DNA of 64,000 bases from Chelativorans salis (GCF_025336525.1 NZ_JAOCZP010000009.1:124001-188000), one strand, 5' to 3'; positions 27,828 to 37,148 are shown, numbered from the stretch's first letter. Program-made: numbers and translations. Notes: generated from the letters alone by a model not told the origin.

Positions 27828-28613
27828 TCAATCCAGCGCACATACGACCGACTCCGGAAACTGACAATCATCACCCGCCGCCGTGAAGGCGACGCGCTCG
27901 AAATATGCAGACAGGGTGCCTTCCGGCGGCTCGAAAGAGCCCAGCCAGGACGACATGTTGTCGCTTGCCCAAAGGCTCAGATAGATCTTTGACGCGTGGG
28001 TCGGGACGAGGACAGGATCGCTCACCTCGTGAACGAGCTCGCCGTTGATGAACCAGCGAATTCGGCCCTCCTCCCAGACGAATGCGTAGTCGTTAAAATC
28101 CTCGTTCGCACCGCCGGGGACAGGCACGAACTTCTCATTTCCGCCCTTGCCCGAAATATATTGGTTGAGCTGTACCTTAGAGGGATCCTTGCCCAGGAAC
28201 TCGAAGTCGATTTCATCCCAGGGCTGGTCGTGTACCGGGCCGATATAAGTGAAGAAGGCGGTGTTCATGCCGGAGCCGGCGGCCGCCTTGATACGGGCTT
28301 CATAGGTGCCGTAACCGAAGCGCTTTTTGGTCTGTATCTCGCCACAGGCGTAGGCGCGGTCACCGGTCTCGCGCTTGGTAAAGTCGAGCCTCAGCGTGCC
28401 ACCGGAGACCTCAACCTGATCCTTCGACCAAGTGCAGTTCTGGTGCTCACCGTTGGCCCAGCCGTCCGCCACATACCAGCGGGCGCTATCCATGCTTTCG
28501 AAATCCTCCACGAAGGAGGTTCCGCCTTCCTGCGCCTGCAAAGATCCGGCGGTCCCGAAAGCACATAGAAGCGCGAGCGGCAGGCGAGTTAGGTGAATAG
28601 GCGAATTGTCCAT
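27828..28613 (-). CDS. exoK: ExoK, secreted GH16 endo-glucanase
   Basis: 261 residues. Signal peptide at residues 1 to about 28 (hydrophobic LALLCAFGTAGS, then LQAQEGG). GH16 catalytic motif DEIDFEFLG carries the nucleophile and acid/base glutamates. Preceding FGYGTYEARIKAA and GMNTAFFTYIG are typical of lichenase-like ExoK, which cleaves nascent succinoglycan to set its molecular weight. ATG 28613 has GGGAGAA upstream. First gene of the exoKLAMONP operon here; in S. meliloti exoH would come first, but it is absent. Confidence 0.92.
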   Translation of the reverse strand: MDNSPIHLTRLPLALLCAFGTAGSLQAQEGGTSFVEDFESMDSARWYVADGWANGEHQNCTWSKDQVEVSGGTLRLDFTKRETGDRAYACGEIQTKKRFGYGTYEARIKAAAGSGMNTAFFTYIGPVHDQPWDEIDFEFLGKDPSKVQLNQYISGKGGNEKFVPVPGGANEDFNDYAFVWEEGRIRWFINGELVHEVSDPVLVPTHASKIYLSLWASDNMSSWLGSFEPPEGTLSAYFERVAFTAAGDDCQFPESVVCALD

Positions 28614-28740
28614 TCTTTCACGTTCTCCCGTCGATACGGCCACGCTCGCAGTTGCGGTTGCGCTCGTCTCGGTCCGGCCGCAGGGTGGCTGATATTTCGA
28701 TCACAATGAGGCAAGAGCGGCTTGTCGGGCCACTTGCCGA

Positions 28741-29154
28741 TCAATCATGTGCAGGCTGAGCAACATTTCCTGATGAGGTGGAACCAGTACCTCCTTCCCG
28801 CTTTTCCGGATCGACGCCCGAAAGCGCGTCATGAAATGCTCTCGCTTCCATCTCGGCGCCTTCCACGAATGCAATCTGCTTTTCGAGCGCGGCAACGCGC
28901 GCGTGGTAGCGCTGCATCGTCACTGTCAGATTGTCGGCTTTTGAAGCCAGCTCCTCACCGCCGCCGTTCTCGAACGCTTCGAGCGCGAAGGCAGCCGAGG
29001 TCTGCGCCTTTTCGTAGCGTGCCTCGAGCCCGCTACGCTCTGCATCGATCTCCGCGTGTAGTTGACGGAGGAATTGAAGCAGCCTGTCTATACGGCCACG
29101 GTCGGTGTCGCGGTCGCGCTGCGGATTTCGGGTCCGAAAGCTGAGTAACGCCAT
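28741..29154 (-). CDS. hypothetical coiled-coil protein
   Basis: 137 residues, not recognised. Charged and helical, with heptad-like patterns from about 20 to 110, no signal peptide or membrane helix, and a Gly/Ser-rich tail. GAGGAA lies before the ATG. It sits between the exoK and sulfotransferase genes on the same strand, so it may be co-transcribed with exo genes. A cytosolic scaffold or regulatory role is possible but not shown. Confidence 0.65.
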   Translation of the reverse strand: MALLSFRTRNPQRDRDTDRGRIDRLLQFLRQLHAEIDAERSGLEARYEKAQTSAAFALEAFENGGGEELASKADNLTVTMQRYHARVAALEKQIAFVEGAEMEARAFHDALSGVDPEKREGGTGSTSSGNVAQPAHD

Positions 29155-29193
29155 GGAGTTTCCTCACGGTGGGCCGGAGAGCGTGTTCGACCG

Positions 29194-30024
29194 TCAGCTT
29201 CTGTCGGCATCTTCCCCGACTACGGCGTGGATCTCGGCAATCTGCTCCTCGGAAAGATCTTTCTTCCAACGACTGAGCGAATCAGACTTGACCTCGGGAT
29301 GTGGGATCGGCTCATCCAGCTTGAGAAATTCCTGCAGCCGCACGAGCTCCCGCGTCGTCTCAGTCTGGAGCTCGTGGTAGCGCATACGGATCATGCGATC
29401 GCCAAGAACGCCCTCCAGTTCGTCGAGCCGGTGCAAATGCGCACGCCATCTCACGGCACAGCGGCCGGCAAGCGACATTTGCGCATATGCTTCCCGGTTC
29501 TCCTCGCTGACACCAAGAAAGCGGTTCGGTACCGGGTAGGCGTCCCACTTTTCTGCCCAGTGGCGGACGCCCTCGTGGCGCAGGCTGCTTGCCACCGTTC
29601 CGAAAACGTCGCGCAGTACGCCGATGAAGCGAGCGGCAGGAAAGGCTTCGGCCAGCTTCTCGGCCAGCCAGATATTCGGATGGCTTTTATCGAGCAGCCG
29701 CTTCGGCCGCGCGCTCGCCGCTTCGAGCCGATAACGCCGCAGCAGAGAAGGCAGAAGCCGGTCCTCCGCTGTCGGGTCGATGGCCATTTCGGTGACCCAT
29801 TCAAAGATGGGCGGCTTTTCGATGAGGGTGTGCAATGCCGCATGCGGTTCGAGAATCCAGGCGACCCAGTGGGTACCCGAACGTCCCGTACCGAGCACGA
29901 AGACAGGATCAGGCTGGTAATGGGTATCGAATGCAAGGCGGGCGCGCTGACCTGCCAGGCGAAGGAAATCCGTAATGCTGTCGGGATGACCGCTGGATAT
30001 ATTTTGCGGCAATTGAATCGTCAT
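29194..30024 (-). CDS. sulfotransferase family protein
   Basis: 276 residues. A PAPS-binding P-loop GTGRSGT at residues 45-51 and a later FIGVLRDVFGTVASSLRH block, which fits the 3'-phosphate-binding region of sulfotransferases, support the call. No signal peptide. Such enzymes sulfate carbohydrates or lipids using PAPS. It sits within the exo cluster at a point where S. meliloti has exoH/exoI/exoT, so sulfation of the EPS repeat unit is plausible. ATG 30024 has GGAG eight bases upstream; GTG 30033 is an alternative. Confidence 0.8.
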   Translation of the reverse strand: MTIQLPQNISSGHPDSITDFLRLAGQRARLAFDTHYQPDPVFVLGTGRSGTHWVAWILEPHAALHTLIEKPPIFEWVTEMAIDPTAEDRLLPSLLRRYRLEAASARPKRLLDKSHPNIWLAEKLAEAFPAARFIGVLRDVFGTVASSLRHEGVRHWAEKWDAYPVPNRFLGVSEENREAYAQMSLAGRCAVRWRAHLHRLDELEGVLGDRMIRMRYHELQTETTRELVRLQEFLKLDEPIPHPEVKSDSLSRWKKDLSEEQIAEIHAVVGEDADRS

Positions 30025-30092
30025 GTGATGCACTCCGTTTCATATTGCCCTCCCCACCGCGCGGAACATCACGCGGCCCAAGTTGATCTCGT

Positions 30093-31109
30093 TCAATCCG
30101 GCATCGCCAAACGTCCCCGAAGCAGGTAGCGCGGCATTTTGGCCGGAACCGATTGCCGACGCCGGTCCTTACGCCTGCGCATAAGTCCTTCCGCCTTGTC
30201 GGCAAAAATCCCGCCGGCAATCCCCGGAAGAGACATCGGGTGTGCGCATGCATCCAGCATCGCGGCAGTCAGTCCCGACGCAGCCTTGACGTCGAGAAAC
30301 CGCCGCAGTTCATAACGAGCACGCACGTGGCGCGAATGGCGCTTGACGAGCTTGCTCGCGCAATCCGGCAGGGAAGGCGACTGGATAAGCGCCTGGTCTG
30401 CCTCCCACAGTCGCTTCAGATCGTCCGTGGAGTGCTGTCCGCTCAGTGAATCGGGCCGGACGACGGCACCGTAGCCGCAGGCGCGGACGACCTTATAACG
30501 AGCGCCTTTCACCAGCGCGCGCGCATAGAGGTCGTAATCCTCCCCGAGCCGCAACCGCTCATCATAGCGCAGACCATGACGATCGAGGAAAGCACGGCGC
30601 ATAACAGGTTTCAAAAACCCGATCTCACCACGACGCACACCGCGCCTGGCAATGTTGCCTTCTATGAACGCTCGCAAATCTAGGAAGTATGGCTCCGGCG
30701 CGAAACGCGGCACGTCCGGCTCACTGTCGTCGGCGTCGATGAACGTTATATTGTCCGCGACAAAGTCCCAGTCATCACCATCGAGAAGCGCTTCGAAGCG
30801 GCCCTTCAGGAAGAAATCGTCCGCGTCCAGGATGGCAATCAGAGGCGCCGTGGAGTTGGCTACAGCGTGATTGCGCGCGAAGGCGGGGCCGCAGTTCCGA
30901 GAAAGGCGCAGCACATGCAGACGGCCGCTTCCGTCATCAGACTGCTGCGCTGCGCCGGCGGTATCGTCGGTGGATGCATCGTCGACAACGATCACTTCGC
31001 CCACCTTCGTCTCGCGCAACGCAGAGGTGATGGCGCGGGCAATTGTATTGGAGGCGTTCCTGGCCGCGATGACCACGCACACCATCATCTCCGGAGCCGA
31101 TGAACCCAC
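30093..31109 (-). CDS. GT2 glycosyltransferase (ExoU/ExoW-like)
   Basis: 338 residues with GT-A motifs VCVVIAARNAS, VVDDASTDDT, AILDADDFF (metal site) and LGEDYDLYARAL. Close in pattern to the ExoO-like protein, and like ExoU or ExoW could add side-chain glucoses; next to exoX the S. meliloti gene is exoU. I leave the symbol blank because sequence reading cannot separate the paralogues. GTG 31109 has GAGG five bases upstream; ATG 31088 is the alternative and begins directly at MMVCVV. Confidence 0.78.
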   Translation of the reverse strand: MGSSAPEMMVCVVIAARNASNTIARAITSALRETKVGEVIVVDDASTDDTAGAAQQSDDGSGRLHVLRLSRNCGPAFARNHAVANSTAPLIAILDADDFFLKGRFEALLDGDDWDFVADNITFIDADDSEPDVPRFAPEPYFLDLRAFIEGNIARRGVRRGEIGFLKPVMRRAFLDRHGLRYDERLRLGEDYDLYARALVKGARYKVVRACGYGAVVRPDSLSGQHSTDDLKRLWEADQALIQSPSLPDCASKLVKRHSRHVRARYELRRFLDVKAASGLTAAMLDACAHPMSLPGIAGGIFADKAEGLMRRRKDRRRQSVPAKMPRYLLRGRLAMPD

Positions 31110-31299
31110 GTCAACCTCGTATAACGAACGTTGGACAGTGACCGCGCCACATAGGGCGCCACCACGCGCAAAGGATCGGTTCCTCCCAGAAAGTGGAGGT
31201 AGGGTGTACGCACAAAAGGGGGATTGCAATACGGCAGAGGTATGCTGCAGCAGCAGAATTGAATAGAGCGATACTCGCTGGGTGAGGGTCTCTATCTAT

Positions 31300-31596
31300 C
31301 TATAGTTGCGACGACCTCGTCACGCCGGAGACCTGATCCGGGCTTCCTACCGGCTTTCCGTGCTTCATGGAAGCCGCCGTTTTCTCGCCTTCGGGCACTT
31401 CACCGTCGCTCTCTCCGCCGCGAGACGGCCACAGGACCATTATCAAAATAGTTGCAAAATAGCCGGTCTGGATAATTACGGCGCATGCCAGTGTGGAGAG
31501 AAACGTCGTCCATGCAGATTGCGTCACGATATATGTCGTGATTGCAAACGCGGTAAGAGCGATGAGCATGCCGCGAAGGAAAAGTGGGAAAGACAT
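31300..31596 (-). CDS. exoX: ExoX, post-translational repressor of EPS production
   Basis: 98 residues, the same length as S. meliloti ExoX. Begins MSFPLFLRGM, has two membrane helices (about 7-27 and 33-58), and ends in a charged cytosolic tail. ExoX inhibits ExoY so that the ExoX:ExoY ratio sets EPS output. Divergent from exoY across 596 bases of AT-rich DNA, as in rhizobia. Confidence 0.88.
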   Translation of the reverse strand: MSFPLFLRGMLIALTAFAITTYIVTQSAWTTFLSTLACAVIIQTGYFATILIMVLWPSRGGESDGEVPEGEKTAASMKHGKPVGSPDQVSGVTRSSQL

Positions 31597-32192
31597 GTCT
31601 AAGCCCGGCTAAGCCTTGCGTGTTTGCGCCCGAGGCAGATCATCTCGCCATCCTCCCGCAGCAACGCTCATGTCTTCTTGCCGCCGTCAACGCCGCCAAT
31701 GAGTTCCACATTATCGACGCGGGCTCGAATACAAAGCGTCCGTTACTTTATATATGGAACCAAGAGGCGTGAGGCAATATGAGGCCGTGCTTTGCACGGG
31801 ATTCGCAACCCCTTTGTCAGATGGATTCCGTGCTCTGCCGCCTCCGCCGACGCAATGATGTCCTACTCGATTGAACATCTTGATCTAGTCTGAACAACCT
31901 ACTGGTGAGCACCGGCGAAGGATTCGCCATTCTCCTCATTATTACAGTATATTACATAAGCTCAATATGAAATTTCACAATAACTAAATGTACAGACCCG
32001 ATATATACACGAAATGCGCCAGTATCCGCCCTGCCTGTTCAAGTGCCCAAGAAATGTATCGATACGTTAGATAATATGATTCCGATTTTGTCATCCTGCC
32101 AAACTTTCATCGTGTGCTTTGCATAAACAGCAGGCTATCTTGCTGCATCGCAGCATTTGCCTCACACCCACCGCCACTGACTGGGGACGCAC
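31597..32192. promoter_or_regulatory. exoX-exoY divergent control region
   Basis: 596 bases without a supported gene. The stretch at about 31920-32110 is far more AT-rich than the rest of the window (for example TATTACATAAG and GATATATACACG segments). GTATCGATAC at 32056-32065 is a perfect 10-bp palindrome. In S. meliloti the equivalent region is bound by MucR, which favours AT-rich DNA. Its role here in exoY activation or repression is inferred from that. No terminator with a T-run was found. Confidence 0.6.
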
Positions 32193-32873
32193 ATGAAGCA
32201 TGCGACAGGGTCAGCCGATCTATCTGTTGGAATCCGATACAGCGCCGAAGCAAGACCCGTCCTGGGCGGCGGATTCAAACGCGGCTTCGATGTCGCCGCC
32301 GCCTTGATGGCCATCCTCTTCCTAAGCCCGCTACTCATTATGCTCGCCTTGCTGGTTAAGCTCTCCGACGGCGGGCGCGTGCTTTACGCCCATCCGCGCA
32401 TCGGCCGGAATGGCAACACCTTCAGATGCATGAAGTTTCGCACGATGGTCGAAAACGGCTCCGAGGTGCTCGCCGCCCATCTGAGCCGGAGCCCGGCTGC
32501 CCGCGCCGAATGGAATGCGACACGCAAGCTGCAGGACGACCCCCGCATCACCCAAGTTGGCGCGGTGTTGCGCAAATTGAGCCTCGATGAGCTTCCGCAG
32601 CTGTTCAATATCCTACGCGGAGAGATGAGCTTCGTCGGTCCCCGGCCGGTTGTGCTGGACGAGCTCCATATGTACGGCCCCGCGGCAGTCTATTATCTGC
32701 AGGCGCGCCCCGGGCTGACGGGGCTCTGGCAGATCAGTGGGCGCAACGATGTCTCTTATGGCCAGCGTGTGGATCTCGACCAGCACTATGTCGAAAACTG
32801 GTCGTTCGCTTTCGATCTGCTGATCATCATAAAAACCTTGCCTGCAGTTATTTCCTCGCGCGGGAGTTATTGA
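32193..32873 (+). CDS. exoY: ExoY, undecaprenyl-phosphate galactose phosphotransferase
   Basis: 226 residues, equal to S. meliloti ExoY. Transfers galactose-1-phosphate from UDP-galactose to the lipid carrier, the first step in the repeat unit. One membrane segment (about 30-58) precedes the catalytic domain with KFRTM, DDPRITQVG, RKLSLDELPQLFNILRG, SFVGPRP and ARPGLTGLWQISGRND. The ATG is supported by matching length. Followed four bases later by exoF. Confidence 0.94.
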   Translation: MKHATGSADLSVGIRYSAEARPVLGGGFKRGFDVAAALMAILFLSPLLIMLALLVKLSDGGRVLYAHPRIGRNGNTFRCMKFRTMVENGSEVLAAHLSRSPAARAEWNATRKLQDDPRITQVGAVLRKLSLDELPQLFNILRGEMSFVGPRPVVLDELHMYGPAAVYYLQARPGLTGLWQISGRNDVSYGQRVDLDQHYVENWSFAFDLLIIIKTLPAVISSRGSY

Positions 32874-32877
32874 CGCC

Positions 32878-34167
32878 ATGCTACATCGTATGGGTCCGTA
32901 TGCAGGAGAGGCTGCATCGAAGAGCTCCATCCCGCTCTTTCGTTCGCGGCTCGTCTCCGTGCTGGCCGCGATTATGACACTTCTGCTTCCGGTGGTTTCC
33001 GGAGCCGAGGAATATTTGCTCGGGCCCATGGACAAGCTGCACATCCGGGTCGCGGAATGGCAGAGTGCCGATGCTTCGGCACGCGATTGGTCGTCGGTGA
33101 GCGGTGACTATACCGTCGGTCCTTCCGGATCGATATCGATACCCTTCATCGGGGAACTCCCGGCAACCGGCAAGACCACCGCCGAGCTCGCCGCCACGAT
33201 CGGCGACGAACTGCAACAGACGCTCGGTCTGCTCACCCGACCCGACGCGTCGGTCGAGGTAGCGGAGTTCCGCCCCTTCTTCATTTCCGGCGATGTTCAG
33301 GCTCCTGGCAAATACGCCTATGATCCCGGCCTGACGGTGCTGAAGGCGATCAGCGTGGCAGGAGGCCTGCGCCGCGCGCAAAATGAGGGCATGCGGGTCG
33401 AGCGCGACTACATCAATGCGCACGGGAACCACGAGGTTTTGGCTGCGGAGCACAACAGGCTGATTGCGCGCCGCGCCCGGCTGATGGCCGAAGCCGAGGG
33501 CGCGACAGCAATCGAGCCTCCCGAAGAGCTTGCAGGAAGCGCCGAAGGCAAGCGATTGATCGCCAAGGAGACAGCCTTCATGAAGGCGCGCGAGGAGCAA
33601 ATGGAGCGTTCGCTCTCTGCGCTCGACGATCTGAAGAAGCTGCTCACGGGCGAGATCGAATCTCTGGAGAAAAAGATCGCAACGCAGAACCGCCAAATCC
33701 AGCTTTCGCGCGAGGAGCTCGAGGGGATCGGCGGCCTCGCTGAGCGCGGGCTTGTAGTCAATCAACGCATTCTAGGCGCTGAACGCTCGATTGCAGACTT
33801 GGAAGGCAAGGTTCTGGATATGGAAACCGCCAAACTGCGGGCCAGGCAGGATATCAGCCGAGCGGAGCGCGATGCGGCCACGCTCCGCGACGAACGCGAG
33901 GCGGAGATTGCCCGGCAGCTGCAGGAGACGGAGGCCGAGATCGAGGCGCTGGACCTGAAGATTGCGATGTATCGCGGACTGATGACCGAAGCGGCTTCGC
34001 TGGCTCCGGAGGCGGCTTTGAGCACGGCGACGGCCTCGGCCGAGGTCAGCTACCGGATCGTGCGCTCGGTCGACGAGGAAACACAGGAAATTGCCGCCGA
34101 CGAGAACACGGCAGTCCGCCCCGGCGATGTGATCAAGGTGGACGTCGTCCCGCCGTCGGTCCAGTAG
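32878..34167 (+). CDS. exoF: ExoF, outer-membrane/periplasmic polysaccharide export protein
   Basis: 429 residues. An unusually long N-terminal segment leads into a signal-type hydrophobic stretch (about 25-43, ending VSGAEE). A Poly_export domain (YLLGPMDKLHIRV) and a SLBB-like domain (FFISGDVQAPGKYAYDPG) follow, then a long coiled coil (about 195-375). No lipobox cysteine is seen, as in ExoF but unlike Wza. Works with ExoP and ExoQ in export. Lies between exoY and exoQ. Confidence 0.9.
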   Translation: MLHRMGPYAGEAASKSSIPLFRSRLVSVLAAIMTLLLPVVSGAEEYLLGPMDKLHIRVAEWQSADASARDWSSVSGDYTVGPSGSISIPFIGELPATGKTTAELAATIGDELQQTLGLLTRPDASVEVAEFRPFFISGDVQAPGKYAYDPGLTVLKAISVAGGLRRAQNEGMRVERDYINAHGNHEVLAAEHNRLIARRARLMAEAEGATAIEPPEELAGSAEGKRLIAKETAFMKAREEQMERSLSALDDLKKLLTGEIESLEKKIATQNRQIQLSREELEGIGGLAERGLVVNQRILGAERSIADLEGKVLDMETAKLRARQDISRAERDAATLRDEREAEIARQLQETEAEIEALDLKIAMYRGLMTEAASLAPEAALSTATASAEVSYRIVRSVDEETQEIAADENTAVRPGDVIKVDVVPPSVQ

Positions 34168-34199
34168 CTGCAGCCGCGGCTCTCCACGAAAACCGCGAA

Positions 34200-35438
34200 A
34201 TGAAGATTCCCGTTGCCCTCTTTGTCAACCCCGAGCGGAATTTCGCATACGGGTCCTTCGCGGTTGCCGTTTCGCTCTTTGTCTTTGCTTATTCGACGCG
34301 CTTTGGACAGGTGCCAATCCTCGTCTACTACGCCCTGTGGCTGCCCCTGCCTTTCATCGATCCGCAGCGCTATCTCAGGGGCAATGCGCATCTCCCCTGG
34401 ATCGTCGCCTTCGGCGTCTTCGCTCTCCTATCCGCCTTCTGGTCGGCAGCGCCAAGCGCGACCGCCCGGGCAGGTGTACAGTACCTGACCCACATCGCGT
34501 GCGCGCTGATCGCGGCGCGCAGCGTGAGCCCGCGCACGTTGACCCTCGGCGGGCTGGCCGGCGTTGCGCTGGTGCTCGCCTATTCGCTCGCCTTCGGCGG
34601 CTTTCATTACGACCCGATAGACGGCACCTACAGTTTCGTCGGTGCATTCTCATCGAAGAACCAGCTCGGCTTCTTCGCCTCACTCGGTATCTATCTGGCC
34701 TTCGCGGCTCTCCTCCTGCTGCGCGAGCGCGGTCTGACTGTGGTCATGGCGCTCTTCGTTGGCGCCTTGTCAGGCTATTGCCTGCTCGCCTCTCAATCCG
34801 CCACTTCCATCATCACCGTGACGATTGCGCTTGCCGCCAGCCTCGCCATGAACACGCTGCAGCTATTCGCACCCATACCGCGCAAGCTGCTCTTCATCGC
34901 CGGCACCGCCCTCGCACTTCTCGGCTTGTTTGCCGCCCTTCAGCTTGGTGCGTTCGATGCGGTTCTTAGCATCTTCGGCAAGGATGCAACCCTGACCGGC
35001 CGCACCTATCTCTGGTCGGAAGGTATGGCCGCCGCGCGCGAACACCCGCTGTTGGGTATCGGCTATCAGGCCTATTGGGTCCATGGCTTTCCGGACGCCG
35101 AACGGCTCTGGGAAGAATTCTACATCACCGCACGCACCGGCTTCCACTTCCATAACACCTATATCGAGACGCTCGTCGAAGTCGGCGCGATCGGCTTGGT
35201 CCTTCTCGTCATCCTGCTGATCGGCATTATCGCTGGCCACACCAGCAAATTGCTCGGTAACCGGCATGATCCCGCTGCGTGGCTTATGTTCGGCCTCAGC
35301 GTGATGCTGCTTCTCCGCTCGCTCTCAGAGGTCGACGTGATCACGCCCTATGTCGTCGGCTCCTTCCTTCTCTACTATGCGGCAGGCACAGCCTTCGACC
35401 TCTCCCGTCGCACAGCGCAAAGCCCCATCCCCAGTTGA
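34200..35438 (+). CDS. exoQ: ExoQ, Wzy-type EPS polymerase
   Basis: 412 residues with about 11-12 membrane helices. The long loop with EHPLLGIGYQAYW and FHFHNTYIETLVEVG is the Wzy_C/O-antigen-ligase signature. Joins the octasaccharide units in the periplasmic leaflet into high-molecular-weight EPS. 32 bases after exoF; ATG 34200. Last of the plus-strand exo genes; exoZ and exoB, which follow in S. meliloti, are not present. Confidence 0.9.
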   Translation: MKIPVALFVNPERNFAYGSFAVAVSLFVFAYSTRFGQVPILVYYALWLPLPFIDPQRYLRGNAHLPWIVAFGVFALLSAFWSAAPSATARAGVQYLTHIACALIAARSVSPRTLTLGGLAGVALVLAYSLAFGGFHYDPIDGTYSFVGAFSSKNQLGFFASLGIYLAFAALLLLRERGLTVVMALFVGALSGYCLLASQSATSIITVTIALAASLAMNTLQLFAPIPRKLLFIAGTALALLGLFAALQLGAFDAVLSIFGKDATLTGRTYLWSEGMAAAREHPLLGIGYQAYWVHGFPDAERLWEEFYITARTGFHFHNTYIETLVEVGAIGLVLLVILLIGIIAGHTSKLLGNRHDPAAWLMFGLSVMLLLRSLSEVDVITPYVVGSFLLYYAAGTAFDLSRRTAQSPIPS

Positions 35439-35516
35439 GCAACCGGTATCTTTTTCGGCTGCCACTACGTCGTCAAAGAAACCGCAATCGCCGATATCAA
35501 CCGCCTTTCAAAGCGG

Positions 35517-35531
35517 CGGCATGATATGCCG
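35517..35531. terminator. weak hairpin between convergent exoQ and ABC-like gene
   Basis: CGGCAT, loop GAT, ATGCCG. A six-bp stem in the 105-base gap between two convergent genes. No clear T-run. Confidence 0.3.
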
Positions 35532-35543
35532 GCTCTCAATAGC

Positions 35544-37148
35544 TCATTCCAGCGTCTGATCTGTCTCACCGGAACCTCTGTCCAGAAGCCATACCTTGTC
35601 GGCGGCGATCGTTTCACCACTCTGGCACGACACGATGACGATGGACTGTGCTGCTCTCGCGTAGGCTATGATTGTGTCGAGCAAGTCCTGATCGTTGCAG
35701 ACTTCATCATCGTCGATCAGCAGGACGGATGCTGAACGGATCATCGCTCGCGCAGCCCGGATACGGGACGCTTGCGCGGGGCTTGGTGCGTGAGAGGCTC
35801 TGGTATGCAGCTGAGGATTTTCCGAACCGCCATCAGCATCGACCCTGCACGATTTCGCAATGGAACCGATCTCTTCTTGAGATGTGCCCGAGGGTGCGCC
35901 GATCACGATATTCTCCATCGCGGTTCCGCGAACAAGCGGAATGGCCGGAGACAAAAGGCTGACCGCTCGCCGCCAGTCGCGGCGCGAGACCTGATGCAGA
36001 GGAACGCCGTCGAGAAAAACGGAAAGATCTGCATCCTCTTCCAGGCCGGCGACACTGGCGAGAAAGGCGCTGCGGCTTGTGCGAGTACCGCCGCAGAGCA
36101 AAACCAGTTCGCCTGGTGTGGCTTTCAGAACCACTAGCGACCCGCCATCCGGGCGGTGCTCGATACACAGCCGACGCCCTGCCGAGGTGCGCGGCAGAGG
36201 CATCGGCATCTCCGGGTCGGAAAGGACTGGCATCGCAAGGATAGAAGCGATCCGACGCCGGGACTCGACATAGGCAAGCCGATAATCGGCAGCGCGCGCA
36301 AGATCGGAGAGATACGCAACGATCAGGCTGGAAAGAAGGAGAAGCGCGCTCAGATCGGCCACAGGCATTGCCGGACCGGCAGCGACTGCATAGCCCACGA
36401 GAATTGCGATCATGGCCGGGGTGACGAGTTCGCTGGCTGCGCGGGCCACGCCCGACCAACTGGCCCGCCGGATGAGCCATGCATTCATCCTGTCCGATTC
36501 ACGGTCGACCTTGCGCATCACTGGCCCGCTTCTGCCGAAATGAGCAAAACTCGTCCGGCCAAGAACCACCTCCCCGAGATGACCCGCAAGCCGGCCACGC
36601 CACCGCCGACTCTCGCGAATGGCATGCTGTAGGAACGGCAGGGTGAGGATAGTGATGGCCAGCCACAGAAGAATGCCGGACAGCAGGTAGGGAGCGACGC
36701 TGGGGGCGAGCCAAAAGCCGCCCAGCGCTATCAGGATAATAGAAGGCCCCGCGACGAGAAACGAAGCGATCCCGTCAGCGAGCCAGGACCTGATGGCGGA
36801 AAGATCCGTGATGAGGCGGGTCATCACGAGGCCAAGCCGTGTCCGGCTCGCCGACGGCGGCAACGCGAGAAGGTGCCTCACCAATTGCCCTCGAACTTCG
36901 CGCACATACCCAAGCGCGAGCTTGGCTCCTTGTCGGCGCTGCATCACCCTCAAGACAAAGAGGGTGATGCCGAGAAAGAGGCTGGCAGCGGCGATCAGCC
37001 ATCCATGACCACCCGCCAGTCCACCCGAAGCCACCAGATCGACGACCCAAACCAGCGCAAGCGAGGCCGCTGCCTGGCTGAAGCCATTGGCGACGAGCCC
37101 CGCCATTGCGCCAAGGCGCCCACCGATCAGGAGACTTGGTGGGCGCAC
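35544..37148 (-). CDS. ABC-exporter-like protein with degenerate ATPase domain
   Basis: 534 residues. An N-terminal membrane domain of five to six helices (about 15-280) is followed by a nucleotide-binding-domain-like region. Architecture follows CydC/D- or exporter-type half transporters, including the TAMENIVIG segment after the Q-loop position. The catalytic motifs are altered: Walker A is GGTRTSRS at 353-360 (Lys to Arg), the signature is PSPAQ at 455-459 instead of LSGGQ, Walker B reads LLIDDD with the catalytic Glu changed to Asp, and Cys508 or Gln509 stands where the switch His belongs. The reading frame is intact. The GTG start at 37148 has GGGAGG upstream and overlaps the DUF1611-like gene by 22 bases. 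Possibly a pseudo-transporter or an export platform for the Gly-rich protein encoded divergently. Confidence 0.8.
   Translation of the reverse strand: MRPPSLLIGGRLGAMAGLVANGFSQAAASLALVWVVDLVASGGLAGGHGWLIAAASLFLGITLFVLRVMQRRQGAKLALGYVREVRGQLVRHLLALPPSASRTRLGLVMTRLITDLSAIRSWLADGIASFLVAGPSIILIALGGFWLAPSVAPYLLSGILLWLAITILTLPFLQHAIRESRRWRGRLAGHLGEVVLGRTSFAHFGRSGPVMRKVDRESDRMNAWLIRRASWSGVARAASELVTPAMIAILVGYAVAAGPAMPVADLSALLLLSSLIVAYLSDLARAADYRLAYVESRRRIASILAMPVLSDPEMPMPLPRTSAGRRLCIEHRPDGGSLVVLKATPGELVLLCGGTRTSRSAFLASVAGLEEDADLSVFLDGVPLHQVSRRDWRRAVSLLSPAIPLVRGTAMENIVIGAPSGTSQEEIGSIAKSCRVDADGGSENPQLHTRASHAPSPAQASRIRAARAMIRSASVLLIDDDEVCNDQDLLDTIIAYARAAQSIVIVSCQSGETIAADKVWLLDRGSGETDQTLE

Noticed and set aside
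31584-31772. 62-codon open frame on the plus strand in the exoX-exoY region
   Set aside because: No ribosome-binding site, overlaps exoX antisense, and shows no recognisable protein pattern.
35544-37148. Reading the ABC-like gene as a pseudogene
   Set aside because: There is no frameshift or internal stop, and the altered motifs keep plausible residues; reported as a degenerate but intact gene.
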